Made by a program: the position numbers and the translations under genes. Below, piece by piece: positions 12,147 through 23,719 of a stretch of DNA of 64,000 bases; position 1 is the first letter of the stretch, and each line of letters starts with the position of its first letter. A model generated the notes under the pieces. The model saw only the letters and a program-made list of their open reading frames with translations, was not told where the DNA came from and did not search any database. This DNA is from Gordionus sp. m RMFG-2023 (taxonomy: Eukaryota; Nematomorpha; Gordioida; Chordodea; Parachordodidae). The stretch lies in assembly GCF_954871325.1 (NCBI RefSeq), contig NC_088776.1, positions 1,867,985 to 1,931,984 of the forward strand. Direction: 5' to 3'.

Positions 12147-12870
12147 CTTTTAAGATATATAACATAAATTTATGAAATAAACATTGCACATATACAGATA
12201 AATATTTAAAAACCACTGTATTTAAAATTTAATTAAACATTAAACACTAAAACTAACAACAAATATTGTTTTATCAAATTTTAAAACTTTAACCTTTTTA
12301 AGATATAAAACATAAAGTTATGAAATAAACATTTTGCGTATACAGATTATATATATATTTTAAAAAAACACTGTATTTTTAATTAGTTTTATTTTTTAAA
12401 GATAATAAGAATTTAAATATCTTAATTAAGCATTAAACACTAAAACTAACAACGAATATTGTTTTTATCAATTTTTTTTCAACCTTAACCTTTTTAGTTA
12501 CAACATTACGTTATGAAATAAACATTGATACAGATAAATATTTAACAATAGTTTTGTTTTTTAATTGATATTTAAGAATTTAAATATCTTAATTAAGCAT
12601 TAAACACTAAAACTAACAACGAATATTGTTTTTATCAAATTTTAAAACTTTAACCTTTTTAAGCTATATAACATAAAGTTATGAAATAAACATTTTGCAT
12701 ATACAGATAAATATAAAAAATACTGATTTACAATAGTTTTTTTTGGAACAAGAATTTATGGGTCTTATTAAATCTTAAACACTACTAACAAAGAATATTG
12801 TTTTTATCAAATTTTTAAAAGTTTAACCCTTATTTTAAGATATAATTTTATGAAATATGCCTATTTTTTA
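12147..12870. repeat. ~165-195 bp satellite array, right part
   Basis: Four further units start near 12147, 12294, 12490 and 12653, each with 'cttttaagatataaaacataaagttatgaaataaacatt'-type openings (joined here by description only), 'tacagataaata' and 'actaacaacgaatattg'. Unit length varies from about 147 to 196 bp through A/T indels. Confidence 0.85.
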
Positions 12871-13385
12871 TAATTTTTTAAAATAATTAAAGTAATTTTT
12901 AGTATCATAATTATTCACACATCTGCCCTGTTCTGAAAAATATTTTTAAAACAATATACAGCTCAAAGATTAATTAAAAGATCTTAATGTAAACATCAAG
13001 AATGCTCTTCTCAATTATAATGTTAAGCTTAAGCGTATTCGCCTGAATGATAAACTCAAAAATTTGAAATTTCATCTTACATAAATTTTCAAAGGGTGAT
13101 ATGACAATGGGTCTAATAAAATGGGACAATGGTTTTAAACAGTTTATGGCGGACAGCAACATATTCTTTCTTTCTCCTAACAGGCCAATTCTTTAAACCA
13201 TATGTTAAATGAATGACTGGAAAATAATACTGGAAGTTTTGGGGATAATTCAGAAGGTTTTTTACTATTAAATAAGAAACACAAATTAAAAGAAAACTGA
13301 TATTGAAACTAATTTCAATTATACCGCGCATCTTCTTGCCTATAAATCCTGGCCATAAAATTTAATAACTCATTTACTGCCGGAC
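12870..13385. other. gene-free interval
   Basis: AT-rich. Two short minus-strand open stretches are present, with no recognisable domain. Confidence 0.4.
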
Positions 13386-13620
13386 TAAAGCCGCATTCAT
13401 AGTGGTTATCTGACACGATTTAACAGCTGATCGATTTTTAAAATCTGTTTATGAGATCAATTTTTTTGTAATAATATTAATTTTGTCTTTAATTCTATAC
13501 ATGACAATAACCTAAGAAATATTGGTTTTAATTAAGAAAAATTTATTCTCATAAATCGATTTTAAAAATTGATCAGCTGTTAAATAGTGTCGGATCGGTT
13601 CCACTATGAATGCGGCCTAA
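13386..13620. mobile_element. foldback element FB-4 with ~70-bp arms
   Basis: Left arm begins 'ccgcattcatagtgg' and contains 'tgacacgatttaacagctgatc'-like sequence. The right arm is its reverse complement, ending 'ccactatgaatgcgg' at about 13614. Flanks share 'ctaaag', a possible short target duplication. The ~90-bp loop has no coding potential. Confidence 0.8.
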
Positions 13621-14430
13621 AGCCATATACCTAATCAATTTTTGGAGGGATAATTTTTTACCATTAGGGCCACACCAGATTTAATTTACAAATATTTTAC
13701 CATCACGTAAGAATACTCCGGTGAGATATCTGTCGATATTGATACTTTGGTGTGAGATCAAGTTACATATAGCCTCGATAGCGATACTCCTGATAGATCT
13801 AAATGGTATCTATCATAAGCATAAATTAAATAAAAATAAATAACATGAGTAAAGTGGAGAGAGATTTTGAAGGAGATTATCACCAGTAAAGGTAAAATCT
13901 AAAAAGAAAAACAAAAAAAACGTAATATTCAATGAAGTGAGAAGTGAACAATGGTAATGGTATAATTTGTTAAATGACTATATCGGCTTAGCCGTGATAT
14001 GGCTATAAATTTTTTTAGTAAAGTTAATTTAAAATAAAATAATAATAGGTTAATATTTCCTCGATATGATGCCGGCCCAATATTTTATATGAACAATTAT
14101 CTCCCATTACTATTACTACTATTTATCCTTTGCTTGATATTTGCTATAGCGGATAAAATTTTCAGAAAATTTGTTTGCTTTTAAAATCAAATATTTAATA
14201 TAAATAAATTTATAAGTAATAGAGTTTCCCTTAGTCACAATACAAATGACAATCACGGGAAATTTGTTAATTTCGGGGAAAATAGAAATTACGTAAATAG
14301 TAAGTGTGATGTGATTATAGAAAAAAAAAATGACACGTGATTCTGCTTGACATTTACACGAAACAAAATGATCACTGGATAATATTTCTACTGTTACATG
14401 TTCGGTCTTCGGGTCGTGCCGTTTCTTATT
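13621..14430. other. gene-free AT-rich interval
   Basis: No gene, RNA or repeat was recognised. Confidence 0.4.
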
Positions 14431-14617
14431 GATGTTGTTAAACGGCTCGTTTTGAGCTTCATTTTTAAAAAGGGCTAATTCAATATTTTATAAGGAAACA
14501 ATATTGCGCAAGCGCCTTACGATTTTTCTCATAGGTTGCACAAAGGTTTAAACATCTACTAACGAAATCTCGAATCTTAGAACAATATTTTTCTAGCAAA
14601 GATATTGTTAGCAGTTT
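14431..14617. mobile_element. FB-1 foldback element, right arm decayed
   Basis: Begins 'gatgttgttaaacggctcg' and carries 'gcacaaaggtttaaacatct' and 'acgaaatctcg'; the right arm stops near 'gcagttt'. Confidence 0.7.
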
Positions 14618-16185
14618 AAGGGGTCAGGTCGGGCTTCAAAAATCATTTGCAGGGCTTTAATACTAAGTAAATAAATCGTGTCAAATATGTTTTATTAGGG
14701 TTCGTGCGGGAAGCACTTTGTTGTCACTTAAAATTGTTATATGATTGACAAAAGAGAAGTCAATCTTATTCATATTGGTGACCCCTCTGCAAATTCGCGG
14801 TTTCCGATGTTCAAATATAATTGGATTTTTTTTTTCAAATTAATCTCTGCTTAATAATGGCTAATATGTCCCCCAGCCAAAACCTACCCCAAGGTCTTCA
14901 CATTTAATCAAAATTTAATTTTACCTTTAAATATTGACGATATTTTTTAGATGCATGATAAAAATTGATATTATTTTATCATTTAGAATGGATATTAAAG
15001 TCTGAAAACCTTTATTAAAAAAAATTTAATTAGTTTTTAAAAATGATTTAAAAATTTACTTTTGGCTGTAATTAAAATTTGAGAATTTTCTTAAGCATAA
15101 TTTCTATGAAACATCAAGAAACCAATGAAACATTTTATTTAAAAAAAATACATTTATGGTTTAAATTGTAAATATACAAAGTTAATAAATTTTTTTTTTT
15201 TAAAAAAGGAATTAAAAATTACAGGGATAACACTATCCCCGGTCTCACTATACTATTTAAAAAAAATTTGAATTTTATATATTTGACTTTTGTATCTTCA
15301 TTTAATACACATAAAACGATAAATAATTAACGCATTTAACTATGAATTTAGCTTAATTTCTAATTAATCAATGTGTCCAATTTTGCATATTTTTTTTTAA
15401 AAAAAATAGGATAATTTCCCTACTTATTAAATCGTTAAAAACAAACAACATTAAAAATACAATATATTATGATTATTATCTGTTATTTCATTAAAAGCGT
15501 CATCTTCCTATAATTATTTATAATTGTTTTTCGATTTTCTCATTTTGAAATTGTTACATTAAAGAAAGAAAAAGAAAGAAAAAGAAAGAAAAATAAAAAC
15601 TCCCTAAAGAAAATATGTATTTTTTTTGTTTTTTTTATAGAATACACTCTCCCAAAGTTCGGTCCACTTTTTTGCTGTTGAATATTTAGTTATAACCATC
15701 ATGACCTGGGGCTAATTGAGATTGAGACCTATTTTTTGGGGGGGAATTCGTAAATATATTTCAAAAATAAAACAATAATTTTTTTTTTGAAATTATTTAT
15801 AATTGATTAAATAAATGTTTTTAGTTTTTATATTTTTTATACAGATTTTATGGAAGTGAAACCGGATGTCGTAACATTCATAACAAGTCTAATAAAACGG
15901 AATTAGAAACAGGAAATAGAATCTCCTTTTTAAATTTTAGAAGAACTTCGGGAATAACCGGTTAGAACCAAAGCGGGAAAAAAATTTTAATCAATTTTGT
16001 GTTTTTTCGAATTAAATTTATTATTATGTTTTTTAACAATATTTAAAAAATATAAGAAATTTAGATCATAACAACATTTCAAAAATTCAAAAATAGGAAA
16101 ATATGATTAAAAAAATAATGATCACGGGGATAAGGTAGAAGGGATTGGAGGGGAGGTACTGGGGTTTTAAACAATTTAGGAAGCC
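14618..16185. other. gene-free AT-rich interval
   Basis: Mostly A/T tracts, with a short (AAAGA)-type microsatellite at 15563-15592. No coding exon was recognised. Confidence 0.4.
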
Positions 16186-16187
16186 AG

Positions 16188-16390
16188 CTGAGAATGCTGG
16201 ATTTGTTAGAACGACGTTCTCTGAACACGTGACACATTGAATTAGATCAACCCAGCTGAGAACGATGGATTCGTTCTTTCCCTCTGAACACGTGACATAT
16301 TGAACTTTTAGATTAGAAATCAACCTAGCTGAGAACGACAGAATGGCGTTCACTCTGACCGTGACATATTAATCTTTAGATTAATTATAG
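16188..16390. repeat. three-copy ~68-bp tandem repeat with CACGTG
   Basis: Copies begin near 16190, 16253 and 16326 with 'agctgagaacga'. Two contain 'ctctgaacacgtgacatatt'-type sequence with the palindromic E-box CACGTG; the third reads 'accgtgacatatt'. The array lies about 430 bp upstream of the class A receptor start and could be regulatory, though no function is shown. Confidence 0.75.
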
Positions 16391-16813
16391 ATTTGTCCGG
16401 AAAAATTAGGTCATAAAAAAAATAACAAAATAGCATAAAAACCAGGTAATTTTTTTTAACGTATAATTTTTATTTATTTCATCATTTTTTTTTCTTTCGA
16501 AAAATTAAAAATGTCATGAATGCATTAACAAATGCATTAATAACCGTAATTAAAATTAAAATACACATTAATCATTATACCTTAAAATATAAAAATATCT
16601 AAATAATACGATAATTAATATTTAAAATAGAAGAGAGCGCGAAAAAGAAAAATAAATATAAAAAATGAAATATTTTTTAAAAAAATATAGAAAATATTAA
16701 ATTTTCTTCTAGTGGATTTATATGATATAGTTATAATATTTTTTTAAAGGTTTAATATTAAGTTTTAAATTTTAAATTATCAATTTTTTCCAAAAAATAT
16801 ATATTATTATCGG

Positions 16814-18328
16814 ATGGAAGTCAGCACCATAGTGGGGTTTTTCGTGACTTATTCGGAAGTAATAGGATTCTGCTATATTTCCATAATTTTAACTATCACT
16901 GGGATGGTAGGAAACATTCTAATGTACTTGACCTTCAATTATTCCAGGAAAAGAAAGAAAGGAGACGCCAATAAAAATGCTCCCGCTCATTCAGCCAGTA
17001 AAGAAAAAGTACGGGTAATCGACGATTTTAAGGAGAATACGTATATCGAGGGCGACTCTACTAAAGAGGCTAAGGATGATAGGAAAAATGGCGAAAGAAA
17101 TGGAGAAAAGACCTACGAAGGAGCAAATAAAGGAGCTAAATCTAAGTCATCCGGAAGTTACTATTCTGGTAAGATCACCGTATTGATCATCAAGATATAT
17201 ACCCTTGCTATGAATATAGTGAAAATAAATAGGGTCCCAGGAGAGGCTACCCTTACTATATTTTACGCCGAAATGCTATCAGCTATAAATTTTGCCTTTT
17301 GTTTGACGCTTATTCCCTGGCCTTTACTGTATTTCTGGGGAGCTTTACACCAATCTCTGTTCTGGAGATCCAAGCCTTACAATGTATTCATGAGTAATCT
17401 GGAGTTCCCTTTGAGGAACATCTTTTCCAAAATATCTACAGGAATTGTATTGTGCATGACGGTGGACAGATTCATAGCCCTGAAAATTCCTTTAAGATAC
17501 AAATCGGTCTCTACCTTAAAGAACGGCAAGATAGCTTTGATAGTCATATCACTGGCTACCGTTTTCATGGAAAGCACAACGGTGTTTTGGTACACCCTGA
17601 CTTACATCGATTTCATAGTGATGAAGAATTACTTGTATTACAACGCCTCCGCAAATAACTCTATTGAGCATTGGCTTTCTAGAAACGCTACCTCTTTTTC
17701 CGAGGTCCATACCACATTTCTAAGCAATATTTCCTTCATTTCAAGGGCACATTCCCGCGATCAATATATCAACATCTACAGCGGGTATTTTAGGGCGGGA
17801 GGAACAAAGTTTTCTCGTATGAGGATATTCTTTATAATAGAGAACGTTCGTGAGGTAATCATGGTGGGATTACCTATGATACTCATAGCTGTATTGAGTT
17901 ACTTCATAGTGGTAGCTCACAGATCCTTTTTCAGGAACAAGAAAAGGATGAAAGAGAAATCCCGATCACTTAAAGATGTCGCTAACATTAATAATGACAG
18001 CAGCATCCAGAATGATGACAAGTCTACAATCACTAAAGGTAATAGAAATAATGCCCAGCTCAAGTTGAGCGCCGAAGAATCTAGGGCAACCTTGACCCAG
18101 CTAACTATAGTCATTCAGTTTTTTTTGTGCGAAGTACCTCAGGCTCTAATAACTGCTGTCTACAATAGATTCAGTTGCCGCTCTCTCAATGACATAGATT
18201 GCAAATTTAGGGATTTCATAGTGGTGACCAACGTTCTGCAACTTGCTAACCACTGTGTAACTTTCTACGTCTTCTTAGTATTCAACGATAACTTCAGAAA
18301 ACTTTTGAGAGATCTTTTTACCCAATAA
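16814..18328 (+). CDS. class A (rhodopsin-like) peptide GPCR, FMRFamide-receptor-like
   Basis: A single-exon seven-helix receptor of 504 residues. TM1 spans about 15-43 with the GN motif at 33-34. TM2 (147-172) has Asn159 where most class A receptors have the sodium-site Asp. TM3 (195-222) ends in DRF (218-220) for DRY. TM5 has Pro354. TM6 carries FFLCEVP (436-442). TM7 has N479 and FY (484-485) in place of NPxxY, followed by an FRK helix-8 start. The TM6/TM7 pattern resembles FMRFamide/myosuppressin and nematode SRW-type receptors, so a neuropeptide ligand is inferred. ICL1 is about 100 residues of charged, Lys/Glu/Gly-rich sequence where most receptors have under 12. Ser fills position 3.25 and ECL2 has no Cys, so the usual disulfide is absent. 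ECL2 has four N-glycosylation sequons, and ECL3 has Cys455 and Cys463. The start ATG follows 'tatcgg'; an upstream exon is not excluded. Confidence 0.9.
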   Translation: MEVSTIVGFFVTYSEVIGFCYISIILTITGMVGNILMYLTFNYSRKRKKGDANKNAPAHSASKEKVRVIDDFKENTYIEGDSTKEAKDDRKNGERNGEKTYEGANKGAKSKSSGSYYSGKITVLIIKIYTLAMNIVKINRVPGEATLTIFYAEMLSAINFAFCLTLIPWPLLYFWGALHQSLFWRSKPYNVFMSNLEFPLRNIFSKISTGIVLCMTVDRFIALKIPLRYKSVSTLKNGKIALIVISLATVFMESTTVFWYTLTYIDFIVMKNYLYYNASANNSIEHWLSRNATSFSEVHTTFLSNISFISRAHSRDQYINIYSGYFRAGGTKFSRMRIFFIIENVREVIMVGLPMILIAVLSYFIVVAHRSFFRNKKRMKEKSRSLKDVANINNDSSIQNDDKSTITKGNRNNAQLKLSAEESRATLTQLTIVIQFFLCEVPQALITAVYNRFSCRSLNDIDCKFRDFIVVTNVLQLANHCVTFYVFLVFNDNFRKLLRDLFTQ

Positions 18329-18330
18329 AA
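18325..18330 (+). promoter_or_regulatory. AATAAA overlapping the receptor stop codon
   Basis: AATAAA overlaps the TAA stop of the class A receptor. It may be chance in AT-rich DNA; no downstream GT-rich element is obvious. Confidence 0.25.
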
Positions 18331-18689
18331 AAAAAATTTATACCATTCAAATTTGACAAATTTAAGAATTACTGAACTTGAGAGCTTTTTAATATTAGGA
18401 CGTGAATTGGTAAGGGGGGGGGGGCATTCCTTAAGGATTTTAGAGAGAAATTTTTACACCTCTTGAAACACTCTACACAAAAACTTCACATTAAATAATC
18501 AATAACTAGCGTTTCCTAAATCACATTTGTAACCTGGTATTACCCATCTCAATAATAATATTATATATTCGATTTTGTAAAAAAAAAGGAAATTTTTTCT
18601 TTTATCAAATTATAAATATGAAGAATTTAATTTATAATTAACCAATATTAAAATAACAACGCACTATTTTATCATATACTTCTGAAAAA

Positions 18690-18795
18690 AATTATTTTTA
18701 AAATTTACACATCGATACATTATAAGTTAATTTTTAAATTTACACATCGATACATTATAAGTTAATTTTAAATTTACACATCGATACTTTATATA
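18690..18795. repeat. three-copy ~35-bp tandem repeat
   Basis: Units of 'tttacacatcgatacattat' followed by 'aagttaatttttaaa', three copies in tandem downstream of the class A receptor. Confidence 0.8.
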
Positions 18796-18799
18796 AATA

Positions 18800-19148
18800 T
18801 TAATTAACAAATAAATATAGATAAAAATTTTTAATTTAATATATTTTTTTTCCGACCATTCATTTTTTCTGACAAGAGATTCGAAGGAAGAGTCGAGGGT
18901 AGAAGGAATAACGGTTAAGTTCAGGGATCATATAATAAAGAATACACGTAAAGTAAGCTTAAGGTAATATACAAATTGAGTTGAAATTCTTTCCTAAAAC
19001 AGCTGATAATCCGATGTGACATTTAGTCCTTAAACGAATGCTTTTTGTGAACAGAAGAAATATTTTCTGTTTCGCTTCTAATTTGTCGTCGACCAAAGAC
19101 AGGTATTTCGAAAAAATTATAGGAAGTCTAAACCACTATTTTTTAAAA
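18800..19148. other. gene-free interval before the microsatellite
   Basis: No coding region recognised. A run of 'gagattcgaaggaagagtcg' near 18875 is slightly GC-richer but has no open frame worth naming. Confidence 0.35.
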
Positions 19149-19604
19149 GAGAGAAGAGAAGAGAAGAGAAGAGAAGAGAAGAGAAGAGAAGAGAAGAGAA
19201 GAGAAGAGAAGAGAAGAGAAGAGAAGAGAAGAGAAGAGAAGAGGAGAAGAGAAGAGAAGAGAAGAGAAGAGAAGAGAGAGAAGAGAAGAGAAGAGAAGAG
19301 AAGAGAAGAGGAGAAGAGAAGAGAAGAGAAGAGAAGAGAAGAGAAGAGAAGAGAAGAGAAGAGAAGAGAAGAGAAGAGAAGAGAAGAGAAGAGAAGAGAA
19401 GAGAAGAGAAGAGAAGAGAAGAGAAGAGAAGAGAAGAGAAGAGAAGAGAAGAGAAGAGAAGAGAAGCAAGGAAAGGAAAGGAAAGGAAAGGAAAGGAAAG
19501 GAAAGGAAAGGAAAGGAAAGGAAAGGAAAGGAAAGGAAAGGAAAGGAAAGGAAAGGAAAGGAAAGGAAAGGAAAGGAAAGGAAAGGAAAGGAAAGGAAAG
19601 GAAA
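19149..19604 (+). repeat. compound polypurine microsatellite (GAGAA)n-(GGAAA)n
   Basis: About 318 bp of near-perfect GAGAA pentamers with three phase breaks (near 19242, 19276 and 19309), switching at about 19467 to about 137 bp of GGAAA pentamers. Five is not a multiple of three, so frames in both directions stay open without being genes. Confidence 0.97.
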
Positions 19605-21050
19605 TTTTTTTTGTTGCTGTATGAGTGAAGGTACTCCCCTCCCCCTATCCTACCCCCCCCTGCTTTATTTTCCCAATTATCAAACTCACTCAGAATTTAA
19701 AAAAATAATAATGTATAGTTTAAATCGGATTTTTAATTTTTTTTTTAAAAAAAATCATATTATCCGGAAATTACTATTTCTCATACCGATATTTTAAAAT
19801 CCAAAATAGCGGAAACAGTTACCACAAAATGGCGGCTATGTATACAAAATTACGGTCTATGTTTTTTATAGCTCGCCGCGAATTCGCGTCAACTAGGGAG
19901 AGGATTGGAGGGTATTTTTTTCTTAAATTTCGAACTAATATCATTGACCCGTGATTTAAAAAAAAAATTTTTTAGCGCGTTTTTTTTTAAATTTTTTTTT
20001 AAGATTACACATGAAGTAAGTACACAACCTACCCCGTGATTTTTAGGGATGGTGATTTTCTAATTTTATATTTGAAAATTGTTATTATAAAAAAATAAAA
20101 ATATAAATTTAAAATAGTTCAACAGTTTATGGCGTGAATTGCCCTAAAATTTAAATATTAGGGTTTTCCAAAGCATATTATAATAAGTTAGAAATTTAAA
20201 ATTTAGGCTATTTTTTTTAAAGTCTCTGCCTGAAGTTTTACAAAATTGGATGCGCCAGAATTTGTGCAGTGCCGCTGACGATTAAGAGTGAACTTAAACT
20301 TCAACTAAGATTATTATCACAAAACCCTGTAATTACTTAGAATCTCAAATAGATCCTAACAGAATTCTCAGGAATTCCTATGTATATTCAGACCATACTA
20401 TGAGTTTAAGACAATCATTCAATAATCAAATAGAATTATAAATAATAATTTTATATTTTATAGTAATTTATAAAAGATAGTAGATATTTATTGCCATGAA
20501 GCTAAATTTAAAAAATTACAAAAATTAAATTACTTATCTTCGATAATAAAATGAAATTAAGAATAAGTAAAAAAAAAATGTTAAAAAATCCGAAAAAGTA
20601 AAATAATAACTTTTATGAAAAGTTATGATTTTACATCGAAGTGTGAGGAGATATACTCTTTTTTTTGCAAATGTAACTGCTTTTTCACTTAAATAGTATC
20701 GATTTCAGAGTTACTAATCCGATCAAGAATACGTGATCAAGACACTAGACGACAGGGAATTTTTTTTTCTTTAGAAGAACACAATTTTTGTTCTCATTTT
20801 ATAACCTTGAAATATTAGGATGAGACCTCATCATTAAAAACCTCCGAGATCTTTAATCTTAAATTTGTAGATAACTCTCGCACTCCATTGCCTCTCCCCT
20901 GAGGGAAAAATGTAAATATATAGAAGTATATATGTACCAGTTTAATAAAACTTTATCAATGATTAGAATTTTGATTTTAAATTTTTTAAAAAAATTTATA
21001 TTTATCGTAACAATATAAATTCAAACAAGTTTATTCGAATTCGTTCTAGT
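19605..21050. other. gene-free AT-rich interval
   Basis: No exon, RNA or dispersed element was recognised. Confidence 0.4.
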
Positions 21051-21052
21051 CT

Positions 21053-21259
21053 AGTGTTGTTAAACGGCTTGATTTGGGCCGATTTTTAAAAACCGCTAAC
21101 TCAATGTATCATGCAAGCCTAAAGATTTGACTCATAGATGACACAAAGGTTTGGACATCTATTAACGAAATCTCGGGACTTAGGCAATATATTCCTGGCT
21201 AAAATATTGAGAGAGCAGTTTTTAGGAATCGGACTCAAATCGAGTCGTTTAGCAACACT
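21053..21259. mobile_element. FB-1 foldback element, near complete
   Basis: Begins 'agtgttgttaaacggcttg' and ends 'cgtttagcaacact'; the core has 'gacacaaaggtttggacatct'. Arms are inverted repeats of about 55 bp. Confidence 0.85.
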
Positions 21260-21274
21260 AATTCATTCCTGTAT

Positions 21275-21450
21275 GCTTCCTTTAGTTCCCAATTGATAAG
21301 ATTGTGTTATGGGACCTGTGGATCGTTTGGAGACCCCAAGCTCTAAAATTATTCAAAGCAATAAGGCAAAGGTTACGTTTGATTACAGGTGATCCAAAAG
21401 AAGGCTTCTACCTACTTTAAAGAATATTGGTCGAAATTTGTAGATCCATA
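21275..21450 (+). pseudogene. LINE C-terminal remnant
   Basis: A short open block near 21330-21420 reads RPQALKLFKAIRQRL then LITGDPKEGFYLL, matching the terminal helix-rich block of the same R2/CRE-like LINE class as the element at 10810 (its GTLKFLKNIG segment). Only about 150 bp survive, directly beside an FB-1 copy. Confidence 0.5.
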
Positions 21451-23528
21451 TCTATACATGGGTCATTAAGCCCCGCCGATGAAACCTTTATTTTATTTTT
21501 TTAAAATTATATATAGAATAATTTTAAGTTTAAAAAATTAAAAATTATTATGATTACAATAATGTTGTTAAATTTTTATGTCGAGTTAAACTGGTAATGA
21601 CCCTGTTTTAGAAATATAGTTGTAAAAAAATCCAGTTGTTATAAATAAAATTTTGAGAACAATTAAATTTCAAATTCCTTGTCAAGTTTAGGGTATTAAA
21701 CTTTTTTTAAATATATCAGATAACTCGAATCGACCTGGCTAATTTTAGAACATATTTATTATACATTTTAGTCGTATTAAGCTTAATAAACGAGAGAAAC
21801 AAAAACAATTTAACAAAGAGGATTATAATGTTTTCAATTTATTTTTCGCATATAATAATATGATATTTAGTTCATTATTATTAGAATTCAATAATTTTTC
21901 TAAAGTTCTTGTTCTAGGGGGCTTAATGCTATTTTAAAAAAAAAAAAAAACACTTTTATTAAATTCTTACCTTAAAAGTGGTACATGTTCAGCGTCTACA
22001 TGACAGTATATTCGCTGGATGCAAACCCCCCTCAAAAATATATATCTACCCCCCTAAAAATACCAAAATGTTATCCATAGATAATTTAAAAATGTAATGG
22101 AAAATTTTCTAGATTATTCTAGCCTACCCCTCAAAATGCCTACCCCTTACCCCTTTATAGATATTAGGATGCAAACTGTACGCCCCCCCCCGCTCATGTA
22201 GATACTGTATATGTTAGAAGTAGAGATCTGCAAAAGTAGGCTCGACATGTATCCGCTCCGAATCCGAGAACCTGTGCTTGACGGGCCCAATGCAGATGAC
22301 TAGTTAGAAGATGCGATATCATATTTTATTTATGCATCTTCTAGATTTATTCAGTTGTTTTTTTTTTTCAAATTTCGAGACTAATATATTTTAGTGAACG
22401 AGTATAGAAAATAAATAATATGACATTTGACTCCCGTCATTTATTTAGAGAGGTTGACAAGGATGATAAAATCCCCCCCAACAAATTTAATGTATTATAA
22501 CTCAATTGGTTTGGGTTATGATTTACAGAAAAGTTATGTGAATATATGACGAGTAGAATGATATTCTTATATCCCCGTTCATGATTTATATTTTTTTTTG
22601 GGGGGGGGGATAGGAATTTACCCTTACCAAGTTTTCGTCATTGCCTGCTATATATGCCACACATTCCCACTAGCTCGCAATATAAAATAAAAGGAGGGGA
22701 ACAAAATGGCGAATTTCTAGGTTATGATTCCTGTTTTCAAACTATGAGGATCTTAATTATTATTTGGTAATTTTTTTTAAATACACTTATTACGCGCGTA
22801 ATCTATAATATTATATATTTTCTTTAAAATAAAAAATAAATTAGAAAGTGATAATTTTCACCTTTTTTTTTGGCGGGTGATTACCATTCAATTATAAGTA
22901 TTTTGTTTTTTTTATAAAAAATAAAATATAATAAAATAAAATATGAAATTAATAGAAGAAAATTGTACTTAAACTTTTGAGATATAAAAGATGTTATACC
23001 TTAAAATGTAAATTATAATATATATGAAGAAGAAGAAAAATAAAATTATATTAATGGGTTGGGGAAAATTTTTTTTATCGTTATTATAACTATAAGTTAA
23101 TAATTGTAATAAAATTATCGATGACATTTAACTTAGTAAAATTACACAAAAATTTTGGAGGCATAAATAATTATTTTTATAATACACAATTAAAAAATAA
23201 ACACATATGTGAAAAAACTTCCAGTTCCCGATATAATTGTTTTTGTTTATATAGTTGTAAATAATGCTAGATATTATAATCCCATTCGCATATATAGCGG
23301 GCTTTTAATATTGGTAATCATTGGAAAATATACAGAGTTGTTAAAAGATACTTTTTAAATGCATCTGTATACAGATACGTGGTCTAAAAAGTTATCTAGA
23401 TACAGATACCACATCATCTAAACACTTTAACAACTCTGGAACTATATGACAACTAGCAAGCAAAGGATGAAAAGTTTTAAAATGCAAAAGTACGTGAAAT
23501 AGTCAACGTGCATTGCCTAATAGTGTTT
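21451..23528. other. gene-free interval
   Basis: Apart from the GC-rich element at 22221, I see AT-rich sequence with poly-C and poly-G runs near 22186 and 22600 and a repeated 'ggatgcaaac' near 22016 and 22161. No coding exon was recognised. Confidence 0.4.
22221..22303. mobile_element. GC-rich short element, 83 bp
   Basis: Left end 'tagagatctgcaaa', right end 'caatgcagatgacta', interior with 'cgggccc'. The ends resemble those of the GGCCCGG family at 27909, 31106 and 62400. Confidence 0.45.
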
Positions 23529-23716
23529 ATAAGTGCGCAAAAATTGAACGTTTCAACGCAGCGTTTTAAAAAACAATAAAAAAAAACGTAAATTCTGCTA
23601 TGTTCAAATTAAAACCATAAATTTTTATTTAATATGAAACGTCTAAATTTAAAAGAAAAACGCATTTAAAATGTATTATTTGCGTTTTTGAAAGGCTAAA
23701 TTTGTGCGCGATATTA
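23529..23716. mobile_element. FB-2 foldback element
   Basis: Left end 'aagtgcgcaaaaattgaacg', then 'tttcaacgcagcgttttaaa'; right end 'tttgcgtttttgaaaggct' and 'tttgtgcgcg'. The arms are inverted repeats. The minus-strand open stretch here is not a gene. Confidence 0.8.
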
Positions 23717-23719
23717 CAA

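Noticed and set aside
16087-16353. Minus-strand 88-residue frame with repeated VTCSE
   Set aside because: It arises from the 68-bp tandem repeat; no domain and no independent support.
17377-17658. Short open frames overlapping the class A receptor
   Set aside because: Shadows of the receptor coding sequence in other frames.
19038-19628. Long open frames of Arg/Glu/Lys or Leu/Phe/Ser repeats
   Set aside because: They are translations of the GAGAA/GGAAA microsatellite; the same happens at 37171-37649, 39421-39843, 41711-42124 and 53215-53721.
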